Source: Pseudomonas fluorescens (GTDB lineage Bacteria > Pseudomonadota > Gammaproteobacteria > Pseudomonadales > Pseudomonadaceae). From it: a DNA stretch of 64,000 bases. Made by a program: the position numbers and the translations under genes. Below, one piece after another: positions 34,936 through 44,815 of the stretch; within the stretch, counting starts at the first letter, position 1, and each line of letters opens with the position of its first letter. The notes beneath the pieces were generated by a model. The model did no database searches, was not told the origin of the DNA, and saw nothing but the letters and a program-made list of their open reading frames with translations. Where the stretch lies: assembly GCF_002022275.1 (NCBI RefSeq), contig NZ_MSDF01000051.1:1-64000 (forward strand), in the 5' to 3' direction.

Positions 34936-36272
34936 GCATGAAGTCAGTGTTCATTTCCCTGCTGTTGGCCTGTGGCAGTGCCCAGGCGGCCATGGGCCCG
35001 TTCGATGTGTATGAGCAAGCCTTGCGTAACGATCCGGTGTTTCTCGGCGCCATCAAGGAACGCGATGCGGGCCTGGAAAACCGCACCATCGGCCGCGCCG
35101 GCCTGTTGCCGCGGCTGTCTTACAACTACAACAAAGGCCGCAACAACTCCGAGGCGCATCTGCCGGACGGGCGCGGCGGCAGCTATCGCGACGACCGCAA
35201 TTACAACAGCTACGGCTCGACCTTCAGCCTGCAACAGCCGCTGTTCGACTACGAAGCCTACGCCAACTACCGCAAAGGCGTGGCCCAGGCGCTGTTTGCC
35301 GATGAAAGTTTTCGCGACAAGAGCCAGGCGTTGCTGGTGCGGGTGTTGAGCTATTACACCCAGGCGCTGTTTGCCCAGGACCAGATCGACATCGCCCGCG
35401 CCAAAAAGAAGGCGTACGAGCAGCAATTCCAGCAAAACCAGCACTTGTTCCAGCAGGGTGAGGGCACGCGCACCGACATTCTGGAAGCCGAGTCGCGCTA
35501 TGAGCTGGCCACCGCCGAAGAGATCCAGGCGCTGGATGAACAGGATGCGTCGTTGAGGGAGTTGGGCGCATTGATCGGCGTGCAGAGCGTCAACATCAAC
35601 GACCTTGCGCCGCTGAATCAGAGCTTTGCCGCGTTCACCCTGACCCCGGCCAATTACGACACCTGGCACGAACTGGCGATCAGCAATAACCCGACCCTCG
35701 CATCCCAGCGTCAGGCCGTGGAAATAGCGCGGTATGAAGTCGAGCGTAACCGCTCCGGGCACTTGCCCAAAGTCACGGCCTACGCCAGTTCACGCAAGCA
35801 AGAGTCGGACAGCGGCAACACCTACAACCAGCGCTATGACACCAACACCATCGGCATCGAAGTCAGCTTGCCGCTGTATGCCGGTGGCGGCATTTCGGCA
35901 TCTACCCGCCAGGCCAGCCGCGGCATGGAGCAGGCCGAGTACGAGCTGGAAGGCAAGACCCGCGAAACCCTGATCGAGCTGCGTCGCCAGTTCAGCGCGT
36001 GTCTGTCGGGTGTGAGCAAGCTGCGCGCCTACCAAAAGGCCCTGACCTCTGCCGAAGCGCTGGTGGTCTCGACCAAGCAAAGCATTCTCGGCGGCGAGCG
36101 GGTCAACCTCGACGCGCTGAACGCCGAGCAGCAGCTCTACAGCACGCGTCGCGACCTGGCGCAGGCGCGGTACGACTACCTGATGGCCTGGACCAAATTG
36201 CACTACTACGCGGGCAACTTGCGCGACACCGACCTGGCCAAGGTGGATGAGGCTTTCGGCCCGGTGAAATGA
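34932..36272 (+). CDS. aprF: Type I secretion outer-membrane channel AprF
   Basis: A 446-residue TolC-type channel with a signal peptide ending GSAQA. The start overlaps aprE by 4 bp; the second Met (34938) has a better-spaced GAGG and may be the true start. Two OEP repeats are visible, with FSLQQPLFDYEAYANYRKGV and GIEVSLPLYAGGGISASTRQ as the characteristic beta/helix boundaries. It completes the AprDEF exporter. Confidence 0.95.
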   Translation: MSMKSVFISLLLACGSAQAAMGPFDVYEQALRNDPVFLGAIKERDAGLENRTIGRAGLLPRLSYNYNKGRNNSEAHLPDGRGGSYRDDRNYNSYGSTFSLQQPLFDYEAYANYRKGVAQALFADESFRDKSQALLVRVLSYYTQALFAQDQIDIARAKKKAYEQQFQQNQHLFQQGEGTRTDILEAESRYELATAEEIQALDEQDASLRELGALIGVQSVNINDLAPLNQSFAAFTLTPANYDTWHELAISNNPTLASQRQAVEIARYEVERNRSGHLPKVTAYASSRKQESDSGNTYNQRYDTNTIGIEVSLPLYAGGGISASTRQASRGMEQAEYELEGKTRETLIELRRQFSACLSGVSKLRAYQKALTSAEALVVSTKQSILGGERVNLDALNAEQQLYSTRRDLAQARYDYLMAWTKLHYYAGNLRDTDLAKVDEAFGPVK

Positions 36273-36302
36273 GCACGTATAAAAACAATAAGGATGGTTT
36301 AA

Positions 36303-39260
36303 ATGATCACCGATTCACCACGTTTCAAACCCTTCACCGCAGGCTCGTTGCTGCTGTTGTCCGTTGCGGCACAGGCGGCATACACCGAGACCGGCCAGCC
36401 GGGTAACCCCGCCAGCTGGCGTTCTGCCGAGTTCCAGAGCGACTGGGGCCTGGGTCGCATGAAGGCGGATGAAGCCTACGCCGCCGGGATCACTGGCAGT
36501 GGTGTCAAAATCGGCGCGCTGGACTCGGGCTTTGATCCCACCCACCCGGAAGCCTCCAAAGAGCGTTTTCACGCGGTCACCGCCACCGGCACGTATGTTG
36601 ATGGCAGCGCCTTCAGCACCACCGGTGCGCTCAACCCGAACAACGACTCCCACGGCACCCACGTCACCGGCACCATGGGCGCGGCGCGCGACGGCGTGGG
36701 CATGCACGGCGTTGCCTACAACGCGCAAGTCTATGTGGGCAATACCAACGCCAACGACAGCTTTCTGTTTGGCCCGACGCCAGACCCCAAGTATTTCAAA
36801 GCGGTGTACACCGCGCTGGTGGATTCCGGCGTGCGTGCGATCAACAACAGCTGGGGCAGCCAGCCGCCGAATGTCAGCTACCAGACCCTCGGCGACCTGC
36901 ATGCGGCCTATGCGCAGCATTACAACAAGGGCACCTGGCTGGACGCGGCGGCGGATGTCGCCAAGGCGGGCGTCATCAACGTGTTCAGCGCCGGTAACAG
37001 TGGCTACGCCAACGCCAGCGTGCGTTCGGCACTGCCGTATTTTCAGCCGGAACTGGAGGGCCACTGGCTCGCGGTGTCGGGGCTGGACAAGGCCAATAAC
37101 CAGAAATACAACAAGTGCGGCATCGCCAAGTACTGGTGCATTTCCACCCCCGGTGCGCTGATCAATAGCACCATTCCTGGCGGTGGCTATGGCGTGAAAT
37201 CCGGCACCTCGATGTCGGCGCCGCATGCCACCGGCGCGTTGGCGCTGGTGATGGAGCGCTATCCGTACATGACCAACGAGCAGGCGTTGCAGGTGCTGTT
37301 GACCACCGCGACCCAGCTCGACGGCTCGATCACCCAGGCGCCGAATGCCATTGTCGGTTGGGGCGTGCCGGACCTGGGCCGCGCGATGCGGGGGCCTGGG
37401 CAATTGCTTGGCGCCATGAACGTGAATCTGGCCGCAGGGCAGGGCGATGTGTGGAGCAACGGCATCACCGATCAGGCCTTGATTCAGCGCCAGGCAGAGG
37501 ACCGTGCCGAGCACACCGCGTGGCAACAAACGCTGATCGACAAGGGCTGGCAAAACGGCGTGGGCGCGACTGCCAGCCAGCAGGATCAAACCGACTACGC
37601 CGTCGGCACTGCGCGTGACTTGGCTGCCGCGAACCGCGTGTATGAAGGCAGCCTGATCAAATCCGGCGCTGGCAGTTTGGTGCTGAGCGGCGACAGCACC
37701 TATCGCGGTCCGACCACGGTCAACGGCGGCTTATTGGCCGTGAACGGCTCGCTCACCTCGGCGGTGACCGTGAACAACAGCGGTACGCTCGGTGGCTCCG
37801 GGCGCATTGCAGCGTTGTCGGTGAACAACGGTGGCACCGTGGCGCCGGGCAATTCCGTGGGCACCTTGCAGGTCGCAGGTGATGTAAACCTGGGCGCGGG
37901 CTCCACCTATGCCGTGGAACTGACCCCCACCAGCAGCGACCGCATTGTGGCAGGCGGCAAGGCGGTTCTGGGCGGGGGCACCGTGACCCTGGCGCTGGAA
38001 AACAGCCCTACCTTGCTCAGCCAGAGCCAGGCCCAAAGCCTGATCGGCCGGCAGTACAACATTCTGCAAGCGGCAGGCGGCGTTCAGGGGCAGTTCGGGC
38101 AAGTGTTGCCCGGCTATCTGTTCGTCGGCGGCACCCTCGACTATGCGGCCAATGGCGTGCAACTGGCGGTGGGGCGCAACGACACCGCCTTCGCCAGCGT
38201 CGCCGCCAACCGCAATCAGCGCGCTGTGGCCGCCGCCGCCGAGCAACTGGGCGCGGGCAACCCGGTGTACGAAAGCGTGCTGCAGTCGGATTCCATTGCC
38301 ACCGCCAGGCAAGGTTTGCAGCAGCTCTCCGGCGAAATCTACCCGGCGGTGGGCGCGATGCTGATCAACGACAGCCTGCAATTGCGCGACGCCGTGGGCG
38401 AACGCTTGCGCCATGTGCCGGTGAATGGTGAAAGCAACCTGTGGCTCAAAGCCCTGGGGGCCTGGGGCAAGGCTGACAGCCGCAGCGAAACTTCGGGCTC
38501 CACCACTTCCATCGGTGGCCTGCTGGCCGGTGTGGACGGCGCGCTGGACGAGCAAACCCGCGTGGGTGTGGTCGCCGGCTACAGCGACAGCTCACTGAAC
38601 ATGGGCAGCGGCACGCACTCGTCGGCCTCCGTCGACAGCTATCACTTCGGCGCGTACGTCGGGCGTGAACTGGGCGACTGGCGCGTCAGCGTCGGCGGTG
38701 CCTACAGCTGGCATCGCGGCGATGTGAAACGTGACCTGCAATACGGTGACGTCAGCGGCAAGCAAAAAGCCAAGCTGGATGCGCGTACTGCCCAGCTGTT
38801 CACCGAGGCGGCCTATCGCATTCACCTGCAACCCCTGGCGCTGGAGCCGTTCGCCAACCTGGCCTATGTGCACCTGGACAGTGATTCGTTCCACGAAAAA
38901 GGCGATGCCGCTGCGCTGGAACGCGGCAGCGACCGACGTGATGCGGTGCTCAGCACCCTGGGTGTGCGTGCGCTGAAAACTTTGCCCTTGAATGACCATC
39001 AGCAACTGGAGCTTTCCGGTTCGCTGGGCTGGCAGCACAGCCTGACCGCTGTTGAGTCCGAGGAACACCTGGGGTTTGTCGCGGGCGGGCCGTCGTTTGC
39101 CGTGCGCAGTACGCCGTTGTTGCGTGACGCCGCGCTGGTGGGTGTGCAGGCCAGCCTGGCGCTGAGCCCGACCACGCGGGTGAACCTGGATTACAACGGG
39201 CAGTTGGGTGGCCGCGAGAAAACCCAGGGGGTGGGTTTGAGCCTGAACTGGCAGTTCTAA
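36303..39260 (+). CDS. pspA: Autotransporter subtilisin-like serine protease (first of a pair)
   Basis: A 985-residue type Va secreted protease with a signal peptide ending AAQAA. The subtilase domain has Asp in IGALDSGFDP (about residue 75), His in SHGTHVTGTM (about 119) and Ser in SGTSMSAPHATG (about 303). A passenger-associated repeat (SGAGSLVLSGDSTYRGPTTV) leads to a C-terminal beta-barrel of about 270 residues ending LSLNWQF. Only 30 bp separate it from aprF, so it is probably read with the apr genes. Homologous to the next gene over its whole length. Confidence 0.92.
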   Translation: MITDSPRFKPFTAGSLLLLSVAAQAAYTETGQPGNPASWRSAEFQSDWGLGRMKADEAYAAGITGSGVKIGALDSGFDPTHPEASKERFHAVTATGTYVDGSAFSTTGALNPNNDSHGTHVTGTMGAARDGVGMHGVAYNAQVYVGNTNANDSFLFGPTPDPKYFKAVYTALVDSGVRAINNSWGSQPPNVSYQTLGDLHAAYAQHYNKGTWLDAAADVAKAGVINVFSAGNSGYANASVRSALPYFQPELEGHWLAVSGLDKANNQKYNKCGIAKYWCISTPGALINSTIPGGGYGVKSGTSMSAPHATGALALVMERYPYMTNEQALQVLLTTATQLDGSITQAPNAIVGWGVPDLGRAMRGPGQLLGAMNVNLAAGQGDVWSNGITDQALIQRQAEDRAEHTAWQQTLIDKGWQNGVGATASQQDQTDYAVGTARDLAAANRVYEGSLIKSGAGSLVLSGDSTYRGPTTVNGGLLAVNGSLTSAVTVNNSGTLGGSGRIAALSVNNGGTVAPGNSVGTLQVAGDVNLGAGSTYAVELTPTSSDRIVAGGKAVLGGGTVTLALENSPTLLSQSQAQSLIGRQYNILQAAGGVQGQFGQVLPGYLFVGGTLDYAANGVQLAVGRNDTAFASVAANRNQRAVAAAAEQLGAGNPVYESVLQSDSIATARQGLQQLSGEIYPAVGAMLINDSLQLRDAVGERLRHVPVNGESNLWLKALGAWGKADSRSETSGSTTSIGGLLAGVDGALDEQTRVGVVAGYSDSSLNMGSGTHSSASVDSYHFGAYVGRELGDWRVSVGGAYSWHRGDVKRDLQYGDVSGKQKAKLDARTAQLFTEAAYRIHLQPLALEPFANLAYVHLDSDSFHEKGDAAALERGSDRRDAVLSTLGVRALKTLPLNDHQQLELSGSLGWQHSLTAVESEEHLGFVAGGPSFAVRSTPLLRDAALVGVQASLALSPTTRVNLDYNGQLGGREKTQGVGLSLNWQF

Positions 39261-39281
39261 ACAACACTGCTCATCAAAAAA

Positions 39282-39370
39282 TGTGGGAGCTGGCTTGCCT
39301 GCGATAGCGGCGGGTCAGTGGTGAAGATGCTGGCTGACACACCGCTATCGCAGGCAAGCCAGCTCCCACA
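39282..39370. repeat. REP-type long hairpin
   Basis: TGTGGGAGCTGGCTTGCCTG and its complement enclose a GGCGGGTCAG-type loop between the two autotransporter genes. It could lower read-through from one protease gene to the next. Confidence 0.85.
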
Positions 39371-39438
39371 TTGGATCGGCGGTGTTGGGTGGAGATGATT
39401 TTCAAATAAGTGCAATAAGAAAACTAAGGAAGGTCACC

Positions 39439-42400
39439 GTGAACAAACGCAAGTCAGGGTTAACTACCGCCACTCACACAGGCCCGGGCTACCCGCTCAA
39501 GGCTTTGAGCTGCGTGCCATACGGCGCGCTGCTGTGCTGCCTGGCAAGCCTGGGGACCGCCCAGGCCGCACCCTATGTGGAAACCGGCAAACTGGGCGAC
39601 GCCGCCAGTTGGCGCAGCAACGAGTTCAAGGCCGATTGGGGCCTGGGCGCGGTGCATGCAGATGACGCCTACGCCGCCGGCTACACCGGCAAGGGCGTCA
39701 AGCTGGGTATCTTCGACCAGCCGGTGTACGCCCAGCACCCGGAATTCGCCAGCCCCGACAAAGTCGTGACAGTGGTCACCGAGGGCATTCGCCAATACAC
39801 CGACCCGTACATTCCGGTGAAGGCGGGCGATGCGTTCCGCTATGACGGCACGCCGTCCAAGGATTCCAACGGCAAGCTGGGCAACCATGGCACCCACGTC
39901 GGCGGGATTGCCGCCGGTAACCGCGATGGCGGGCCGATGCATGGCGTGGCGTTCAATGCGCAAATCATCACGGCGGAAAACGGCGACCCGGGGCCGGAAG
40001 ACGGGATCATCCTCGGCAACGACGGTGCGGTGTACAAAGCGGGTTGGGACGGGCTGGTCGCCAGCGGCGCGCGGATCATCAACAACAGCTGGGGCATCGG
40101 CATCGGCGATCAGTACGCCAAGGGCGGTCGCGATCCGGCGTTCCCGAACTTCACGGTGAATGAAGCGCAGGCCCAGTTCAACGTCATCCGGCCACTCCTC
40201 GGCACCCTCGCCGGCGGTGCTTATCAGGGAGCAATCGATGCGGCGCGCAGTGGCGTGCTGACCATCTTTGCGGCGGGTAACGACTACAACCTTAACAACC
40301 CGGATGCGATGTCGGGCCTGGCGTACTTTGTGCCGGAGATCGCGCCGAACTGGCTGTCGGTCGCGGCGTTGCAGCAGAACCCGAACACCGCGAGCCCTGA
40401 TCCCTACGTGATCAGCACGTTCTCTACGCGCTGCGGTTATGCGGCGAGCTTTTGCGTGTCGGCGCCGGGCACCAAGATCTTCAGCTCGATCATCAACGGC
40501 ACCGACCTGAGCAACTTGACCACCGACTGGGCCAACAAAAACGGCACGTCCATGGCGGCGCCCCACGTGGCCGGCGCGGCCGCCGTGCTGATGGAACGCT
40601 TTCCCTACATGAGCGGCGACCAGATCTCCACGCTGCTCAAAACAACCGCCACCGACCTCGGCGCGCCGGGCATCGATTCGCTGTACGGCTGGGGCATGAT
40701 CAACCTGGGCAAGGCAGTGAATGGCCCGGGGATGTTCATCACCGCTGAAGATATCCCGGCCGAGTTTCGCATCGACGGCGCCTATGGCAGCGGGCAGTTT
40801 GTTGCGGACTTGCCAGGTGTCGGCGCCGTGGTGGACGCCGGCAAGCCGACTCAGCGCCTGTGCACCGACGTGCATTGCGGGCGCGACGTGTGGAGCAATG
40901 ACATTTCCGGGCATGGCGGCCTGACCAAGCAAGGCATCGGCACGCTGGTGCTGACCGGCGCCAACACCTACAGCGGCCCCACGCTGGTCAACCAAGGCTT
41001 GCTGGCAATCAATGGCTCGGTCACTTCCGACGTCACTGTCAGCCAGAACGGCGTGGTGGGCGGTTCGGGGCGAATCGGTTCGTTGTCCGCAAAAAGCGGC
41101 GGTACCGTGGCGCCGGGCAACTCCATCGGCACGCTGAATGTGGCGGGCAACGTCACCTTTGATGCGGGCTCCACTTACGCGGTAGAGCTGTCGCAAACCA
41201 GCAGCGACCGCATCGTCGCAGGCGGCACCGCCACGCTCAACGGCGGCACCGTGACCCTGGCCCTGGAAAACAGCCCGACGCTGCTGACCAACGCCCAGGC
41301 GCAAAGCCTGATCGGCCGCCAGTACAACATCCTGCAAGCGGCGGGCGGCATTACCGGCAGCTTTGCTGCGGTAGTGCCCAATTACCTGTTTGTCGGCGGC
41401 ACGCTGAACTACGCGCCGACCGGTGTGCAGCTGGATGTGGTGCGCACCAACAGTTTCGCCAGTGTCGCTACCACGCCGAACCAGCGCTCCGTGGCCGCCG
41501 CTGCCGAGCAATTGGGCGCGGGCAATGCGGTGTATGAAAGCCTGCTGCTGGCGCCGACGGCCGCTTCGGCACAAGGCGCGTTCCAGCAACTGTCCGGCGA
41601 AATCTACCCGGCGCTGCAGAGCGCGCTGGTCAACGACAGCCGCTACGTGCGCGAAGCCGTGGGCGAGCGTCTGCGCAACGGTGAGATGGGCGCGTCGAGC
41701 CAGACCGTCGACAGCCGTGGCAACGTATGGGTCAAGGCATTGGGGGCGTGGGGCAAGACGGACAGCCGCAGTGACACGGCGGGTTACACCACTTCAATCG
41801 GCGGCTTGCTCGCCGGTGTAGACGGTGCGCTCGATGAGTCAACGCGTATTGGCCTCGTGGCCGGCTACAGCGATACCTCGCTGAACATGGGCAGTGACAC
41901 CCATAGCCGCGCTTCGGTGGACAGCTACCACTTTGGCGCATACGCGGGCCATGAAATCGGCGCCTGGCGTCTGAGCGGCGGCGCGACCTACAGCTGGCAC
42001 CGCGCTGACGTGAAACGTGACCTGCAATACGGTGATGTCGCCGGCAAGCAGAAAGTCAAAACGGACGCGACCAGCACTCAGGTGTTCGGTGAAGCGGCAT
42101 ACCGCGTCAACCTGCAACCCCTGGCTCTGGAGCCGTTCGCCAACCTGGCTTACGTGCACCTGGACACCGATGGGTTCACCGAGAAGGGTGATGCCGCCGC
42201 GCTCAAGGGCCACGACGATACGCGCGACGTGGTGTTGAGCACCTTGGGTGTGCGTGCGTTGAAAACCTTCAACGTGAATGACCATCAGCAGCTTGAGGTG
42301 TCCGGCACCCTGGGCTGGCAGCACAACCTGAGCAGCACGGATTCGGAGCAGCACCTGGCGTTTGCCTCGGGCGGCCCGTCGTTTGCGGTGGAAAGTGCGC

Positions 42401-42546
42401 CGATGGTGCGCGATGCGGCGCTGGTCGGTGCGCGGGTGAGCCTGGCGCTGAGCAAGGATGCGCGGGTGAATTTTGACTACAACGGCTTGCTCGCCAGCAA
42501 GGACAAGGTGCATGGGGTGGGGTTGAGCCTGGACTGGGCGTTCTAA
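39439..42546 (+). CDS. pspB: Autotransporter subtilisin-like serine protease (second of a pair)
   Basis: A 1035-residue protease. I chose the GTG at 39439 because GGAAGG precedes it and the product begins with a long basic signal peptide (VNKRKSGLTTATHTGPGY, then hydrophobic to TAQAA). The catalytic triad is in KLGIFDQPVY (Asp, about 92), NHGTHVGGIAAG (His, about 153) and NGTSMAAPHVAG (Ser, about 369). The beta-barrel ends LSLDWAF. The C-terminal 570 residues are very similar to those of the upstream paralogue, while the protease domains are more divergent. Confidence 0.92.
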   Translation: MNKRKSGLTTATHTGPGYPLKALSCVPYGALLCCLASLGTAQAAPYVETGKLGDAASWRSNEFKADWGLGAVHADDAYAAGYTGKGVKLGIFDQPVYAQHPEFASPDKVVTVVTEGIRQYTDPYIPVKAGDAFRYDGTPSKDSNGKLGNHGTHVGGIAAGNRDGGPMHGVAFNAQIITAENGDPGPEDGIILGNDGAVYKAGWDGLVASGARIINNSWGIGIGDQYAKGGRDPAFPNFTVNEAQAQFNVIRPLLGTLAGGAYQGAIDAARSGVLTIFAAGNDYNLNNPDAMSGLAYFVPEIAPNWLSVAALQQNPNTASPDPYVISTFSTRCGYAASFCVSAPGTKIFSSIINGTDLSNLTTDWANKNGTSMAAPHVAGAAAVLMERFPYMSGDQISTLLKTTATDLGAPGIDSLYGWGMINLGKAVNGPGMFITAEDIPAEFRIDGAYGSGQFVADLPGVGAVVDAGKPTQRLCTDVHCGRDVWSNDISGHGGLTKQGIGTLVLTGANTYSGPTLVNQGLLAINGSVTSDVTVSQNGVVGGSGRIGSLSAKSGGTVAPGNSIGTLNVAGNVTFDAGSTYAVELSQTSSDRIVAGGTATLNGGTVTLALENSPTLLTNAQAQSLIGRQYNILQAAGGITGSFAAVVPNYLFVGGTLNYAPTGVQLDVVRTNSFASVATTPNQRSVAAAAEQLGAGNAVYESLLLAPTAASAQGAFQQLSGEIYPALQSALVNDSRYVREAVGERLRNGEMGASSQTVDSRGNVWVKALGAWGKTDSRSDTAGYTTSIGGLLAGVDGALDESTRIGLVAGYSDTSLNMGSDTHSRASVDSYHFGAYAGHEIGAWRLSGGATYSWHRADVKRDLQYGDVAGKQKVKTDATSTQVFGEAAYRVNLQPLALEPFANLAYVHLDTDGFTEKGDAAALKGHDDTRDVVLSTLGVRALKTFNVNDHQQLEVSGTLGWQHNLSSTDSEQHLAFASGGPSFAVESAPMVRDAALVGARVSLALSKDARVNFDYNGLLASKDKVHGVGLSLDWAF

Positions 42547-42555
42547 AAAAACTTT

Positions 42556-42660
42556 GTGTGGGAGCTGGGCTTCTGTGGGAGCTGGCTTGCCTGCGATGCA
42601 GGCGCCTCGGTGAGTCAGTCAGACCGAGGTGATGCCATCGCAGGCAAGCCAGCTCCCACA
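42556..42660. repeat. REP-type long hairpin with partial extra copy
   Basis: A full hairpin (42574-42660) built on TGTGGGAGCTGGCTTGCCTG is preceded by a truncated left arm at 42556-42570. It separates the second autotransporter gene from the lipase gene. Confidence 0.8.
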
Positions 42661-42733
42661 CAAGCTCGGCCCTTAAACAGGCTAATGAGTATTTTCGCTT
42701 TCTCTACAAATCCAACAACAGAGAGGCACTACC

Positions 42734-44164
42734 ATGGGTATCTTTGACTATAAAAACCTCGGGACCGAGGGCTCCAAAGCGTTGTTCGCCGATGCCATGG
42801 CGATCACGCTGTATTCCTACCACAACCTGGATAACGGCTTTGCCGTGGGCTACCAGCACAACGGCCTGGGGCTTGGTTTGCCGGCCACGCTGGTCGGGGC
42901 GCTACTGGGCAGCACTGACTCACAGGGTGTAATTCCCGGCATTCCCTGGAACCCCGACTCGGAAAAAGCCGCCCTAGAGGCGGTGCAGAAAGCCGGGTGG
43001 ACGCCGATCAGCGCGAGTGCCCTGGGCTACGGCGGCAAGGTCGATGCTCGGGGGACCTTCTTCGGCGAAAAAGCCGGCTACACCACGGCGCAGGTCGAGG
43101 TGCTGGGCAAATACGATGACGCGGGCAAGCTGCTCGAAATCGGCATCGGCTTTCGCGGCACCTCGGGGCCACGGGAAACCCTGATCAGCGACTCCATCGG
43201 CGACCTGATCAGCGATCTGCTCGCCGCGCTGGGTCCCAAGGATTATGCGAAAAACTATTCCGGCGAAGCGTTTGGCGGCTTGCTCAAAAACGTCGCTGAC
43301 TATGCCAGCGCGCATGGCTTGACCGGCAAGGACGTGGTGGTCAGCGGCCACAGCCTGGGCGGGCTGGCAGTCAACAGCATGGCGGACTTGAGCACCAATA
43401 AATGGTCGGGGTTCTACAAGGATTCCAACTACGTGGCCTATGCCTCGCCGACCCAGAGCAGTGGCGACAAGGTGCTGAATATCGGCTACGAGAACGACCC
43501 GGTGTTCCGCGCGCTGGACGGCTCATCGTTCAACCTGTCGTCGTTGGGCGTGCATGACAAACCCCACGAGTCAACCACCGACAATATCGTCAGCTTCAAC
43601 GACCACTACGCCTCGTCGCTGTGGAATGTGCTACCGTTTTCCATCGTCAACCTGCCGACCTGGGTCTCGCATTTGCCCACCGGCTATGGCGATGGCATGA
43701 CGCGCATCCTTGAATCAGGCTTCTACGACCAGATGAACCGCGACTCGACGGTGATCGTCGCCAACCTGTCCGACCCGGCGCGGGCCAACACCTGGGTGCA
43801 GGACCTCAACCGCAACGCCGAGGCGCACAAGGGCAACACCTTTATCATCGGCAGCAACGGCAACGACCTGATCCAGGGCGGCAAGGGCGCCGACTTTATC
43901 GAAGGCGGCAAGGGCAACGACACCATCCGCGACAACAGTGGGCATAACACTTTTCTGTTCAGCGGCCACTTCGGCAACGACCGCGTGATTGGCTACCAGA
44001 CCAGCGACAAACTGGTGTTCAAGGACGTGGAAGGAAGCACCGACCTGCGTGACCACGCCAAAGTGGTCGGCGCCGATACGGTGCTCACGTTTGGCGCCGA
44101 CTCGGTGACACTGGTGGGCGTCGGGCACGGCGGCCTGTGGGCGGATGGCATTTCCATCAGTTGA
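42734..44164 (+). CDS. lipA: Family I.3 RTX lipase (TliA/LipA type)
   Basis: A 476-residue secreted lipase. The nucleophile elbow GHSLGG places the active Ser at about residue 207, as in P. fluorescens TliA, whose length is identical. RTX repeats follow (GSNGNDLIQGGKGADFIEGG, about 373-395), and the end is SISIS-like, a type I secretion signal. There is no N-terminal signal peptide. Export through AprDEF is established for close relatives and inferred here. It hydrolyses long-chain triglycerides and some polyurethanes. Confidence 0.94.
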   Translation: MGIFDYKNLGTEGSKALFADAMAITLYSYHNLDNGFAVGYQHNGLGLGLPATLVGALLGSTDSQGVIPGIPWNPDSEKAALEAVQKAGWTPISASALGYGGKVDARGTFFGEKAGYTTAQVEVLGKYDDAGKLLEIGIGFRGTSGPRETLISDSIGDLISDLLAALGPKDYAKNYSGEAFGGLLKNVADYASAHGLTGKDVVVSGHSLGGLAVNSMADLSTNKWSGFYKDSNYVAYASPTQSSGDKVLNIGYENDPVFRALDGSSFNLSSLGVHDKPHESTTDNIVSFNDHYASSLWNVLPFSIVNLPTWVSHLPTGYGDGMTRILESGFYDQMNRDSTVIVANLSDPARANTWVQDLNRNAEAHKGNTFIIGSNGNDLIQGGKGADFIEGGKGNDTIRDNSGHNTFLFSGHFGNDRVIGYQTSDKLVFKDVEGSTDLRDHAKVVGADTVLTFGADSVTLVGVGHGGLWADGISIS

Positions 44165-44179
44165 TAAAACGCGCTGCCC

Positions 44180-44431
44180 TTACCAGCCGCGGTGCCAGTA
44201 CGGGTGGGGGTAGCCATACCCATAGCCGTAATAATGATGCGGATAGTAGTAAGGTCGTGGCGCGTAGCCCCAATGCCCGTAATACACCGGCGGCGGCGGG
44301 GCTTTCACCACGACCACCCGGGGTGGCTGGCGAACGATGATGGTGTCGGCAAACGCCGGCGTGCTCGCCAACGCTGCCAGGGTCAAGGGAATCAGAAAAA
44401 GCGCGCGTAGTGTTTGGGGCATGCGTGCCAT
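44180..44431 (-). CDS. Small secreted Pro/Tyr/His-rich protein
   Basis: An 83-residue protein with a signal peptide (to about STPAFA) followed by TIIVRQPPRVVVVKAPPPPV and a tail very rich in Tyr, His, Pro and Gly (PRPYYYPHHYYGYGYGYPHP). Similar tails occur in small periplasmic or outer-membrane proteins of pseudomonads, but the function is unknown. The His/Tyr-rich tail could bind metal. It converges on the lipase gene, 15 bp away. Confidence 0.65.
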   Translation of the reverse strand: MARMPQTLRALFLIPLTLAALASTPAFADTIIVRQPPRVVVVKAPPPPVYYGHWGYAPRPYYYPHHYYGYGYGYPHPYWHRGW

Positions 44432-44608
44432 GGCTGTCGATCTCCGTGCTGCGCCCTCGAAGATGAAGGCGACTTGACGGTTAAACGGCGCAGCGCAGGG
44501 AATCCTTCGGTAAATAATTCTTCACTGAACAGGGCGACGGGATTACACCGGCTCAAACGTTCAATGACTAACCGCGAGATGTTTCGCGCGTCATGTGAGG
44601 AGCTGAGC

Positions 44609-44773
44609 ATGTCCCGAATTCGATTGTTGCTGTGCGCCTTGTTGCTGCTGGGGCTCGGCGGGTGTGCGGTGTACCCGGCGTACCCAAGTCCATGCTGCTA
44701 CCGGCCGTACTACCATTCTTACTACTACCATCCCTACTATCACCCGTATTACCACCCGTACTACCGGTATTGA
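44609..44773 (+). CDS. Small Tyr/His-rich lipoprotein
   Basis: A 54-residue protein, start chosen at ATG 44609 behind GAGGAGC. The signal LLLCALLLLGLGGCAVYPAY has a clear lipobox, so the mature peptide is only about 37 residues long: a Tyr/His/Pro repeat tail (YHPYYHPYYHPYYRY) on a lipid anchor. It is divergent from the compositionally similar gene at 44180-44431, and the two likely act in the same envelope compartment. Function unknown. Confidence 0.6.
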   Translation: MSRIRLLLCALLLLGLGGCAVYPAYPSPCCYRPYYHSYYYHPYYHPYYHPYYRY

Positions 44774-44780
44774 ACGCCAT

Positions 44781-44811
44781 AAAAAAAGCCCCGCATTTGC
44801 GGGGCTTTTTT
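44781..44811. terminator. Bidirectional rho-independent terminator
   Basis: AAAAAAAGCCCCGCA-TT-TGCGGGGCTTTTTT is a textbook hairpin with T runs on both strands. It lies between the convergent small lipoprotein gene and the YgdI-like gene and can end both transcripts. Confidence 0.9.
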
Positions 44812-44815
44812 GTGG

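Noticed and set aside
39460..41589. A 709-codon minus-strand open frame
   Set aside because: It lies wholly opposite the second autotransporter gene, whose catalytic motifs and signal peptide are clear. Its composition is that of an antisense shadow.
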